21,410 nt of DNA, from the NCBI GenBank assembly GCA_027019045.1, contig JALUXI010000039.1:1-21410 (forward strand), given 5' to 3'. Source of the stretch: Piscirickettsiaceae bacterium (lineage in GTDB: Bacteria; Pseudomonadota; Gammaproteobacteria; Thiomicrospirales; Thiomicrospiraceae). Numbering within the stretch: position 1 is the stretch's first letter; every line of letters begins with the position of its first letter. A program made the position numbers and the translations under genes. The notes below the pieces were generated by a model. It ran no database searches. It was not told the DNA's origin and saw nothing but the letters and a program-made list of their open reading frames with translations. Positions 15,025 through 21,410 of the stretch are shown one piece after another.

Positions 15025-15255
15025 TATAACCAGCTTCCCTTACTGCCCCCTCCTTCAGATGTAGAGACCAAAAGAGTCCTCAAAGCCTGCATCTTGGCAC
15101 GGGCAGCATTAGCAGAACTATGTGAAATCGGCGTGTTAAAAGAAGTAGAAGCAGGAAGAGAAAAACTATTTGTAAATCCTAAACTGCTTAACCTGCTAAT
15201 GACAAACAGCTCCGAAGCAGCAACTTCTCAGCCTACTCCCGCCTCTATGGTATGA
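15007..15255 (+). pseudogene. Fic-family protein remnant: N- and C-terminal ends fused, catalytic core lost
   Basis: An 82-codon open frame from a GTG start. Residues 7-37 (YNQLPLLPPPSDVETKRVLK, then ACILARAALAEL) match the start of Fic adenylyltransferases, which typically read LPLLPP...ETKAVLK...ARAALAELK. Residues 38-60 (CEIGVLKEVEAGREKLFVNP, then KLLNLL) match the end of the C-terminal winged helix of the same proteins. The roughly 300 residues between them, including the HPFxxGNGR catalytic motif and the first helices of the winged helix, are missing. The join is in frame. An intact protein would be about 370 residues. The remnant has no enzyme activity and no full DNA-binding domain; whether it is still expressed is open. 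It separates hypF from hupT. Confidence 0.8.
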
Positions 15256-15286
15256 TAAAACCTTTTCAACCAACGCTCTCAACCCC

Positions 15287-16528
15287 ATGACCAACCAATT
15301 CCAAGAACAAGACTGGGTGCAGGTGCTGCAAGCGATGGAGGAGTCTTATGCTCAATCCTTGCAGTATCAAGCGGAGATTGAGGCAAAGAATGAGGCCTTA
15401 AACCAAGCGAATAACTTTATCTCAGGGGTTCTCTCGGCCATGTCTGACCTGCTGGTGGTGGTGGATGCTCAGCTCAACATCACTCAGGTTAACCCTGCTT
15501 TTCTAAAGCTGACAGGATTTGATGAATCCTCTGTTCTACAACACCCCTTAACCCAATTTATCCAACTAAAAGAGGGCGATTGTGAACGGTTTGCCCTGCA
15601 AGACCTGCAAGATGCCCAAGCTTTTTTAACCACTCAACACGGCAAGGTGCCAATCAGCTTAAACTGCAGTTGCCTGAACCCTGAACAGTGTGATTTTAAA
15701 GGCAAGGTAATCATTGCTCGCCCAATCGGAGAGCTGCTCACCGCCTATGAAGCCTTAAAAAAAGCCAATCAAGAGCTGGCCAACACCCGTGCGCAGATGA
15801 TTCAGTCTGAAAAAATGGCCGCCCTCGGACGACTGGTTTCAGGTGTGGCACACGAACTCAATACCCCCATCAGTGTCTTGCAAGGCAACCTCTGGGCATT
15901 AAAAGACTACTTTGAAGAACTCCAACCCCTCCTACCCGCCTTTGAAACCACACAAGAGATTCTCGAAGACCTCCCCCCTCTATTTCAAGAGACCCACCAA
16001 GCTCTGCATCACATCAGCGACATAGTCAAAAGCCTCAAAGCCTTTAGCCAACCACAAAACCAAACCACTCAACCCTTTGATTTAATTGAAGTCTTACACA
16101 CAGCTTTAAACTGGGTACTTGCCAATCACACCATCACCCCCACCCTAAACATCCAACTCCCTGAACAGCTCCCCCTACAAGGCAATCCTCAAGCACTGCA
16201 ACAGGTACTGATCAACCTGATTCAAAATGCCCTAGATGCCATGCAACAGACCCCCCAACCACAACTCACCCTCTCCATTGAACCCCAGCCTCAACACCTA
16301 TGCCTGCAAATCGCCGATAATGGTCATGGGATTGAAGAACAAGACCTCCCCCAAATTTTCGACCCCTTTTTCACCCAAAAGCCTATCGGGCAAGGCACAG
16401 GGCTAGGGTTAAGCATTAGCCGTCAAATCATCGAATCCATGCACGGCGAACTCACTGCTTGGAACCGACCAGAAGGCGGAGCAGTGTTTCAAATCACCCT
16501 ACCGATCTCTGAACAGGAGGCAAAATGA
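15287..16528 (+). CDS. hupT: PAS-containing soluble histidine kinase of the H2-sensing system (HupT/HoxJ)
   Basis: A 413-residue kinase without membrane segments. Residues 15-45 form a coiled coil, about 45-145 a PAS domain (ISGVLSAMSDLLVVVDAQLN), and 150-185 a second coil (EALKKANQELANTRAQMIQS). The dimerisation/phosphoacceptor box is GRLVSGVAHELNTPISVL with His189, and the ATPase has N-box INLIQNALDAM, G1 DNGHGI, F-box FDPFFTQKP and G2 GQGTGLGLS. In Rhodobacter capsulatus and Ralstonia eutropha the kinase (HupT/HoxJ) forms a complex with a regulatory hydrogenase and controls an NtrC-type regulator (HupR/HoxA) according to H2. The assignment rests on the next two genes, coupled by ATGA overlaps. 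The regulator is not in the window. Confidence 0.92.
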   Translation: MTNQFQEQDWVQVLQAMEESYAQSLQYQAEIEAKNEALNQANNFISGVLSAMSDLLVVVDAQLNITQVNPAFLKLTGFDESSVLQHPLTQFIQLKEGDCERFALQDLQDAQAFLTTQHGKVPISLNCSCLNPEQCDFKGKVIIARPIGELLTAYEALKKANQELANTRAQMIQSEKMAALGRLVSGVAHELNTPISVLQGNLWALKDYFEELQPLLPAFETTQEILEDLPPLFQETHQALHHISDIVKSLKAFSQPQNQTTQPFDLIEVLHTALNWVLANHTITPTLNIQLPEQLPLQGNPQALQQVLINLIQNALDAMQQTPQPQLTLSIEPQPQHLCLQIADNGHGIEEQDLPQIFDPFFTQKPIGQGTGLGLSISRQIIESMHGELTAWNRPEGGAVFQITLPISEQEAK

Positions 16529-17559
16529 CACACACCAACCCAATCACCCCACCGCTATCTCAGCCCTTCAATATCATCTGGCTCCAATCAGGCGGGTGTA
16601 GCGGTTGCACCCTCTCTTTTTTAGGGCTGGAAGAGATGGACTTGATTCAGTGGTCAAAAAGCCTCCATCTACAATGGCTCTGGCACCCCTCTCTTACCGA
16701 ACACAGTGGAGAAGAGACCCAGTCGGTATTTAACGCCATCTTAAATGACAAACAGCCCCTCCACCTGTTCTGTCTGGAAGGCTCTGTCATTCTAGGGCCC
16801 AATGGCACGGGGACTTTTCATCAAATGGCGGGCATGGAGGTGGCGACCAAAGATCTTATTCAACAACTGGCAAAAAAAGCCCATACCGTCATGGCCGTCG
16901 GCACCTGTGCTGCCTATGGCGGCATCACCGCCAGTGCACCTAACTTAGTAGAAGCCACAGGGCTACAATTTGACCAAAGCTTTGCAGGCAGCCTACTCCC
17001 TGCGGACTTCACCTCTCCTTCAGGGCTGCCCGTAGTCAATGTCTCAGGCTGCCCTGTTCATCCCGCTTGGGTAGCGGAAACCATCGGCTTGATTCGCTTT
17101 GGCAAACTGCAAGCTGATGATCTCGACCCGCTTAATCGTCCCCGATTTTTTGCTGACAAACTGGTGCATCACGGTTGCAACCGCAACGAATATTACGAAT
17201 ACAAAGCCAGTGCCGAAAAAGCCTCCGACCTCGGGTGCATGATGGAAAATCTCGGCTGTGTCGGTACCGTTGCCCATGCTGACTGCAACGAACGCCCTTG
17301 GAATGGACAAGGCTCCTGCACCAGCGGCGGCTACCCCTGCATCGACTGCACCGCACCCGATTTTGGACACCGCAAACATGACTACCAAACCACCCCTAAA
17401 ATCGGCAAAATCCCCATCGGCCTCCCTAGTGACATGCCCAAAGCTTGGTTTATCGCCCTCTCCACCCTTGCCAAAAGCGCTACCCCAGAACGCCTCAAAA
17501 TCAACGCCACCCAAGATCACATCGAAATCAGCCCAGAAATCAAAAGGAAAAAATTATGA
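16525..17559 (+). CDS. hupU: Regulatory [NiFe]-hydrogenase small subunit (HupU/HoxB)
   Basis: A 344-residue iron-sulfur subunit. It has no Tat signal: the FeS domain begins almost at once (IIWLQSGGCSGCTLS, Cys25 and Cys28), whereas energy-conserving uptake enzymes carry an RRxFxK leader. Other cluster ligands are at AVGTCAAYGGI, SGCPVHP, HHGCNRNEYYEYKASAEKAS, GCMMENLGC, HADC, GSC and CIDC. The FKASAEK-like stretch and the PIGLPSDMPKAWF end are typical of group 2b sensor hydrogenases. The protein passes electrons from H2 oxidation at the large subunit and is thought to contact the kinase. AGGAGG (16515-16520) precedes the ATG, which overlaps the hupT stop by ATGA. Confidence 0.95.
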   Translation: MTHTNPITPPLSQPFNIIWLQSGGCSGCTLSFLGLEEMDLIQWSKSLHLQWLWHPSLTEHSGEETQSVFNAILNDKQPLHLFCLEGSVILGPNGTGTFHQMAGMEVATKDLIQQLAKKAHTVMAVGTCAAYGGITASAPNLVEATGLQFDQSFAGSLLPADFTSPSGLPVVNVSGCPVHPAWVAETIGLIRFGKLQADDLDPLNRPRFFADKLVHHGCNRNEYYEYKASAEKASDLGCMMENLGCVGTVAHADCNERPWNGQGSCTSGGYPCIDCTAPDFGHRKHDYQTTPKIGKIPIGLPSDMPKAWFIALSTLAKSATPERLKINATQDHIEISPEIKRKKL

Positions 17560-19076
17560 GCAGAATCATAGTAGGGCCTTTTAATCGAGTGGAAGGCGAT
17601 TTGGAAGTTCAGCTTGAAGTGGCTGATGAGCAGGTGCAGTCTGCTTGGGTGAATGCGACCCTGTTTCGTGGATTTGAGCAGATGTTACAAGGCCGCTCAC
17701 CCATGGATGCCTTGGTCTATGCCCCTCGTATTTGCGGCATCTGCTCCGTCTCTCAATCGGTGGCGGCGGCTTTGGCGTTGCAACAGATTTATGATCTCAC
17801 CCCCACGCCAAATGGGCAGACAGCCATCAACCTCATGCTCGCCAATGAAAATGCAGCCGACCTGCTCACCCATTTCTACCTCTTTTTTATGCCCGACTAT
17901 GCTCGCAATATCTACCAACACCAGCCTTGGCACAGTGAGATGGTTCGACGATTTAAAGCGATGCAAGGTGAACACGCCGCCAAAGCGGTAGAAGCCCGCA
18001 GCCACTGGCTCAAAATGATGGGAACGCTAGCTGGTCACTGGCCACACACCCTCGCCATTCAACCAGGCGGCAGTAGCCGAGCCATTGAACCTGCCGAAAC
18101 GCTTCAACTGCTCTGTCATGCCCAAAAGCTCCGCCATTTTTTACAAGAGGTACTTTTACAAGATACCTTAGAAAACATCCTCAATATTGAGGATGAAAGC
18201 CAACTCAAACAGTGGCACCAACAACACCCAAACAGCGATTTAGGGCTTTTCCTCACCGCCGTCCAAACACTTAATCAACAAACGCTAGGAGAGGTGGCCG
18301 TCCCACTGATGAGTTTTGGCAGTTTCCCGCTTGCAAACACCCCTCACACTCGCCACTTCCCATCAGGCATTGTCCGCTTGACTGACACCTGTTTGCAAAC
18401 ACAACCACTTAACCCCAATCAAATCAGCGAAGATGTTTTTGCCGCCAAATATAGCGAAAAATATTCAAATTCTGCCGAATTTTCCCAAAATCCCCAGTCC
18501 CGCTACATTCAATCGCCCTGGGAAGTTGCCTCCATGCCGCAGTTGGACAAGCCACAGGCTTACAGCTGGTGCAAAGCTCCAAGGCTGAAGGGTGAGGTAA
18601 TGCAAACAGGGGCAATTGCACGGCAAATATTGGCAGAACAGCCTTTAATTCATGCACTGGTGCAACGCTATGGCAGTACGGTTTATACCCGCATGATGGC
18701 AAGAATGATTGAGTTGATGACCTTAGTCACCCTAACTGAAAAATGGCTCCAACAAGGATTTGAGCCGAAAATGCCGTTTATTGCCCCGCATCAAACCATT
18801 CAAAACAGCCGTGGAGTGGGATTGATTGAGGCTGCCAGAGGCAGTTTAGGCCATTGGATCACCATTAAAAATAACCACATCCACAGCTATCAAGTCATCG
18901 CCCCCACCACTTGGAACTTCTCTCCTCGAGATCACCTGGGACAAGCAGGGGCATTAGAACAAGCCTTAGCTGGCACGCCGATACTTCAACACAACGGACA
19001 ACTTGAAACCAACCCCATCAATGTCCAGCACATCGTCCGTTCCTTTGACCCCTGCATGGTCTGCACGGTGCATTAA
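17556..19076 (+). CDS. hupV: Regulatory [NiFe]-hydrogenase large subunit (HupV/HoxC), with repeat-derived insertion
   Basis: A 506-residue catalytic subunit. NiFe ligands are RICGIC (Cys60, Cys63) and DPCMVC (Cys500, Cys503). The protein ends DPCMVCTVH, exactly at the final His, so it lacks the C-terminal peptide that an endopeptidase removes from energy-conserving hydrogenases; this is a hallmark of H2 sensors. Residues 297-317 (AKYSEKYSNSAEFSQNPQSR), between ISEDVF and SPWEV, are encoded by a dispersed repeat and replace a stretch that in relatives usually reads like SHAWY or SWY before the conserved hP(F/W) segment. The start at 17556 overlaps the hupU stop (ATGA) with AAAAGGA upstream; the frame continues further 5' but inside hupU. 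HypF upstream would help mature it. Confidence 0.95.
   Translation: MSRIIVGPFNRVEGDLEVQLEVADEQVQSAWVNATLFRGFEQMLQGRSPMDALVYAPRICGICSVSQSVAAALALQQIYDLTPTPNGQTAINLMLANENAADLLTHFYLFFMPDYARNIYQHQPWHSEMVRRFKAMQGEHAAKAVEARSHWLKMMGTLAGHWPHTLAIQPGGSSRAIEPAETLQLLCHAQKLRHFLQEVLLQDTLENILNIEDESQLKQWHQQHPNSDLGLFLTAVQTLNQQTLGEVAVPLMSFGSFPLANTPHTRHFPSGIVRLTDTCLQTQPLNPNQISEDVFAAKYSEKYSNSAEFSQNPQSRYIQSPWEVASMPQLDKPQAYSWCKAPRLKGEVMQTGAIARQILAEQPLIHALVQRYGSTVYTRMMARMIELMTLVTLTEKWLQQGFEPKMPFIAPHQTIQNSRGVGLIEAARGSLGHWITIKNNHIHSYQVIAPTTWNFSPRDHLGQAGALEQALAGTPILQHNGQLETNPINVQHIVRSFDPCMVCTVH
18451..18504 (+). repeat. Dispersed short repeat inside hupV
   Basis: It starts ATAGCGAAAA (identical to 13176-13185 in hypF), contains the perfect hairpin AAATTC-TGCC-GAATTT (18467-18482) and ends CCAAAATCCCCAGTCCCGCT (18485-18504), one mismatch from the hypF copy. 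It is 12 bases (four codons) longer than the hypF copy and read in the same frame, giving SEKYSNSAEFSQNPQSRY. Confidence 0.75.
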
Positions 19077-19106
19077 GGAAGTGCTAATTCAATCCCTTGG
19101 CTTCTG

Positions 19107-19201
19107 GGCAAGCCAAATTTTCAGCATCAAGGCATTTTTTCGCAGGCGTATGTCAATACGGCAAGAAAAGATAACGCAGAGGCTGGGAATTTGGCTTAGC
19201 C
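19107..19201. repeat. REP-like palindromic element nested in the larger element
   Basis: GGCAAGCCAAATTTTCAGC (19107-19125) pairs with GCTGGGAATTTGGCTTAGCC (19182-19201). The middle carries a second hairpin, CGTAT-GTCA-ATACG (19147-19160), flanked by TTTTTTCGC and GCAAGAAAA. The arms stay roughly complementary throughout, as in REP-type sequences of other gammaproteobacteria; copy number here is unknown. Confidence 0.65.
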
Positions 19202-19209
19202 CCCTTCGG

Positions 19210-19307
19210 GCGGGGCTTTAAGGGGGTAGCTTCGTTGTTGGGCTTTTTGACAAGGGCTTGCCATTGCCTGCAAAGCCCGCCTAGAATCTACCCCCTTAAA
19301 GTCCCGC
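19210..19307. repeat. Inverted repeat with 20-bp arms
   Basis: GCGGGGCTTTAAGGGGGTAG (19210-19229) and its inverted copy at 19288-19307 differ at one base. A nested stem GGGCTTT (19240-19246) / AAAGCCC (19272-19278) lies inside. It follows directly after the REP-like palindrome. Confidence 0.75.
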
Positions 19308-19324
19308 AAAAGCTCAAGCGATTG

Positions 19325-19354
19325 AATCAGCTCTTCCTTAAGGAAGAGCTGATT
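19325..19354. repeat. Perfect 30-bp palindrome at the end of the GGDEF-EAL gene
   Basis: Each half reads AATCAGCTCTTCCTT towards the centre TTAA. The left half is the right end of the MITE-like element. The right half is another copy of the same end pointing outward, and it overlaps the stop codon of the minus-strand gene (19353-19355). It forms a strong hairpin but lacks a T-run on either strand, so it is not a standard intrinsic terminator. Confidence 0.8.
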
Positions 19355-21185
19355 AAGTGTCTTGGGATAAAACCCCGACAAATTCATCCAGAGGCAACGG
19401 CTTATAGAAATAAAAGCCTTGAATCAATACCTCTTGACTCATATTGGCAATGGCTTCCAGCTCTTGTTGTGTCTCCACCCCTTCGACCACCACCTGCATA
19501 TTGAGCGTCTGAATCAGAGAGATCATCCCTTCAAGTAGCTGCTGATCTTTCATCTCTGTCGAGATATTGCGTACAAACTCTCTATCGATTTTAATCACAT
19601 CCGATTCAAAGCTTTTGATGTAGGAGAAGGCAGAATAGCCTGTGCCGAAGTCGTCAATATAGACTTTAAAGCCCATTTTTCTCAGCAAGCTCAGTTTTTC
19701 AGAGACCATATTTTTTTGAGCGTTAAAGGCTGACTCGGTAATCTCAAAATTCACTCGGCCATAAGCGTTTGGATAAGCCTTCATCAAGGCTTCTAAATCG
19801 GGGATAAACTGCTCATCATAAAACTGCTGTAAAGAGAGGTTAATAGAAACGCATGGAATGTGCGGATATTCCGTTAGATGTGTAAACACCTGCTCAATCA
19901 AGCCAAAGGTAAATTTAGCAATCAGCCCTTTTTTCTCAATAATGGGAATAAACCGAAACGGCGGCACCATCTGCCCTTGATAACGCCAGCGAGCCAACAC
20001 CTCCGCTCCAACAACCTCTCCATTCACCGTACAAAGTGGCTGAAAATAGGGGATAAACTGATTGTGATGAACTGCCTCCACCACTGCATTGGCAAGCCGC
20101 ACATCATCACTCATGTCCTCAAGCATTTCAGGTTCAAAAAAGACAAAACGGTTTTTACCCTGTTTTTTCGCTTCATACATGGCGTGATCAGAGAGGGTTA
20201 GTACCTTACTGGGAGTGGCCTCTTCTAAAATATCCGAGGTACAAATCCCAATACTGCAAGAGATATGCGCCACCTGATCACTGCCTAATATAATCGGCTC
20301 TTCAAAAGCTTGGATAATTTTTTGAGCAATTGATTCAACCACCTTAGGGGCTGCCGTCCCATTTAATACCGCCACAAACTCATCTCCACCCAAACGAGCA
20401 ATAAAATCTGTCGCCCGTAGATGCTTTTTAAACCTTTCTGCGGCTTGAATCAACAATGCATCTCCCGCATCATGCCCCATGGTATCATTGATAAGCTTAA
20501 ACCCATCCAAATCAATAAACAGTACGCTATATTGCACCGAAGCCGACTTAGCTTGTTCTGCCAGCAATTGCTTGAGATGTTCTTCAAAAGCCAAGCGGTT
20601 GGGTAACCCCGTTAATGTATCTCTCAATGCCATCTGCTTGAGTTGTGCGGTTCGCTCTTCCACCCGCTGTTGTAAAGAGCTGCGTTCAGCTTCCAAACTA
20701 TGTTGCAGACTTAACAGTTCGGTAACATCCTCCATTAAAATTAACACATAATTCTGCTTAAGAATCAGCACTTTTCTTAGCTTGCACTCAATAAATTTGT
20801 GATCAAAAGTAATTTGATGCTGTGCAACCTTCTGTGTACCAGACAACATCTGCTCAACAAGCTGCACAATTTCTGGTGAAACATCCCCAAATAAAATGCC
20901 AAAGTCCTGCCCTTCTACCTGCGATTTATCAAAATGAAACAACTTGGTGCAGGCATCATTCCAGATCACGATTTTAAAATCCTGATCCACCACAATTACC
21001 CCATCATTGAGCTGTTTGAGAATTTCCGCATTACGAACCTTCTCAAAATGAATGGCTTCTAAGGTTTCCGTAACCTTTTTATACTGCTCAATCGCCGATT
21101 GAGCATGGATTTTAGAGGCCTCTTGCCAGGTTCGGATTTCATCAAGATACTGCTGTTCAGAGATATTCTGTGATTTTTTCATCAT
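19353..21185 (-). CDS. PAS-GGDEF-EAL cyclic-di-GMP signalling protein
   Basis: A 610-residue soluble protein without membrane helices. An N-terminal helical region (1-50) is followed by PAS (about 53-160, VIVVDQDFKIVIWNDACTKL), a coiled coil (160-187, LEAERSSLQQRVEERTAQLK), a GGDEF domain (about 188-350) and an EAL domain (about 365-605). The cyclase signature GGDEF (266-270) is intact, and an RxxD inhibitory site (RATD, 257-260) sits the correct five residues before it. The phosphodiesterase has EVL in place of EAL (395-397), a common active variant, with IDDFGTGYS and VVEGVET metal/catalytic motifs. Either or both activities are therefore possible. The ATG follows the upstream gene's stop by two bases, so they are co-transcribed. 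No partner in H2 sensing is proven. Confidence 0.95.
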   Translation of the reverse strand: MMKKSQNISEQQYLDEIRTWQEASKIHAQSAIEQYKKVTETLEAIHFEKVRNAEILKQLNDGVIVVDQDFKIVIWNDACTKLFHFDKSQVEGQDFGILFGDVSPEIVQLVEQMLSGTQKVAQHQITFDHKFIECKLRKVLILKQNYVLILMEDVTELLSLQHSLEAERSSLQQRVEERTAQLKQMALRDTLTGLPNRLAFEEHLKQLLAEQAKSASVQYSVLFIDLDGFKLINDTMGHDAGDALLIQAAERFKKHLRATDFIARLGGDEFVAVLNGTAAPKVVESIAQKIIQAFEEPIILGSDQVAHISCSIGICTSDILEEATPSKVLTLSDHAMYEAKKQGKNRFVFFEPEMLEDMSDDVRLANAVVEAVHHNQFIPYFQPLCTVNGEVVGAEVLARWRYQGQMVPPFRFIPIIEKKGLIAKFTFGLIEQVFTHLTEYPHIPCVSINLSLQQFYDEQFIPDLEALMKAYPNAYGRVNFEITESAFNAQKNMVSEKLSLLRKMGFKVYIDDFGTGYSAFSYIKSFESDVIKIDREFVRNISTEMKDQQLLEGMISLIQTLNMQVVVEGVETQQELEAIANMSQEVLIQGFYFYKPLPLDEFVGVLSQDT

Positions 21186-21187
21186 GC

Positions 21188-21410
21188 TTAGTGTAATCGT
21201 TCAGGCTGAGATTGCAATTGTGCCAGCCTATCCAGAGCCTGTGCTTGCCAATCTGTTGTTGTTTTTGGATTTAATGAAAACAGAGCCAAAGGTGGCGGGG
21301 GGTCTAATAGTTGATTCAGCGTATGCAAACCATAATAGAGTGCGGTATTGTGGTCATAATGCGTAGGCAGTGCCAACTGTAACTGTGACCAAGGAATCAA
21401 AGAGGCGTGC
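21188..21410 (-). CDS. C-terminal end of an unidentified protein (truncated by window)
   Basis: The frame is open to the window edge; 73 full codons are visible, starting HASLIPWSQLQLALPTHYDH. The sequence has a short hydrophobic segment with a PPPP run (LLDPPPPLALF) and a Gln/Leu-rich helical tail ending ERLH. I do not recognise the family. A TTG at 21400 is an in-frame possible start but lacks a Shine-Dalgarno; continuation upstream is more likely. The stop is two bases from the GGDEF-EAL start, so the two genes form an operon. Confidence 0.6.
   Translation of the reverse strand, partial: HASLIPWSQLQLALPTHYDHNTALYYGLHTLNQLLDPPPPLALFSLNPKTTTDWQAQALDRLAQLQSQPERLH

Larger units (their letters stand above)
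19073..19341. mobile_element. 269-bp MITE-like element with 22-bp terminal inverted repeats
   Basis: The left end (19073-19094, starting TTAAGGAAG) matches the inverted right end (19320-19341) at 20 of 22 bases, with weaker similarity for about 12 bases more. Both ends finish at TTAA, possibly the target site. It has no coding capacity. The left end includes the TAA stop of hupV. Two further inverted-repeat structures lie inside (19107-19201 and 19210-19307). Confidence 0.75.

Noticed and set aside
15094..15107. TTGGCACGGGCAGC upstream of hupT, resembling a sigma-54 promoter
   Set aside because: The GC element is two bases too close to the GG element, and the bases encode the conserved ILARAALAEL of the fic remnant.
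17044..17520. Long minus-strand open frame opposite hupU (158 codons)
   Set aside because: It mirrors a clearly real, motif-complete hydrogenase subunit; the long antisense frame is a codon-usage shadow without family features.
19301..19307. AGTCCCGC within the inverted repeat as a fifth copy of the coding repeat
   Set aside because: Only about eight bases match and the context differs; it is explained by the 20-bp arm of the local inverted repeat.
19196..19504. Short open frames on both strands in the hupV/GGDEF-EAL gap
   Set aside because: They consist of the nested inverted repeats and, on the plus strand, run into the antisense of the GGDEF-EAL gene.
1..21410. CRISPR arrays, tRNA or rRNA genes, transposase genes
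   Set aside because: No regularly spaced repeats, no cloverleaf or rRNA-like stretch and no transposase motif were recognised on either strand.

Overview
The window looks like chromosome from a gammaproteobacterium with a GC content in the mid-forties. A beta-carbonic anhydrase, hydrogenase maturation factor HypF and an H2-sensing HupTUV/HoxJBC module fit a chemolithoautotroph of the Thiomicrospira/Hydrogenovibrio type. That placement is inferred from gene content and not proven. No tRNA, rRNA or CRISPR array was seen.

Layout: (1) 1-2051: the 3' part of a CsdA/DeaD-type DEAD-box RNA helicase, a two-TM protein of unknown function, and a perfect hairpin terminator. (2) 2071-2958 (minus): a secreted protein, probably an outer-membrane beta-barrel. 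(3) 3094-8167: a biotin cluster bioB - [antitoxin + RelE/ParE toxin] - bioF - bioH - [brnT-brnA] - bioC. Two unrelated type II toxin-antitoxin modules are wedged between the biosynthetic genes; bioA and bioD are not in the window. (4) 8174-9139 (minus): a NERD-domain nuclease-like protein. (5) 9308-10177: a small two-TM protein followed by beta-carbonic anhydrase. (6) 10208-11594 (minus): a metallo-beta-lactamase-fold hydrolase and a membrane protein. (7) 11909-14941: a CnoX/YbbN-like thioredoxin protein and hypF. (8) 15007-15255: the two ends of a Fic protein joined without the catalytic core. (9) 15287-19076: hupT-hupU-hupV, a soluble PAS histidine kinase with the small and large subunits of a regulatory [NiFe] hydrogenase, translationally coupled by ATGA overlaps. 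(10) 19353-21410 (minus): a PAS-GGDEF-EAL protein and the end of an unidentified gene.

The most unusual content is repetitive. A short element ending in CAGTCCCGC lies inside the reading frames of bioH, hypF and hupV, each time where the protein seems to carry extra residues, and a related copy lies in the intergenic region near 9240. This resembles the protein-coding palindromic elements known from Rickettsia. A centred 160-bp palindrome at 11621-11780 shares its arm with the repeat at 9191. A third, nested palindromic element fills the gap between the stop codons of hupV and the GGDEF-EAL gene.

Functionally, HupUV would sense H2 and signal through the HupT kinase, and HypF would supply the cyanide ligands for the NiFe site. 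The partner response regulator and the energy-conserving hydrogenase must be elsewhere. The bio genes cover pimeloyl-ACP synthesis (bioC, bioH), the first ring-assembly step (bioF) and the final sulfur insertion (bioB).
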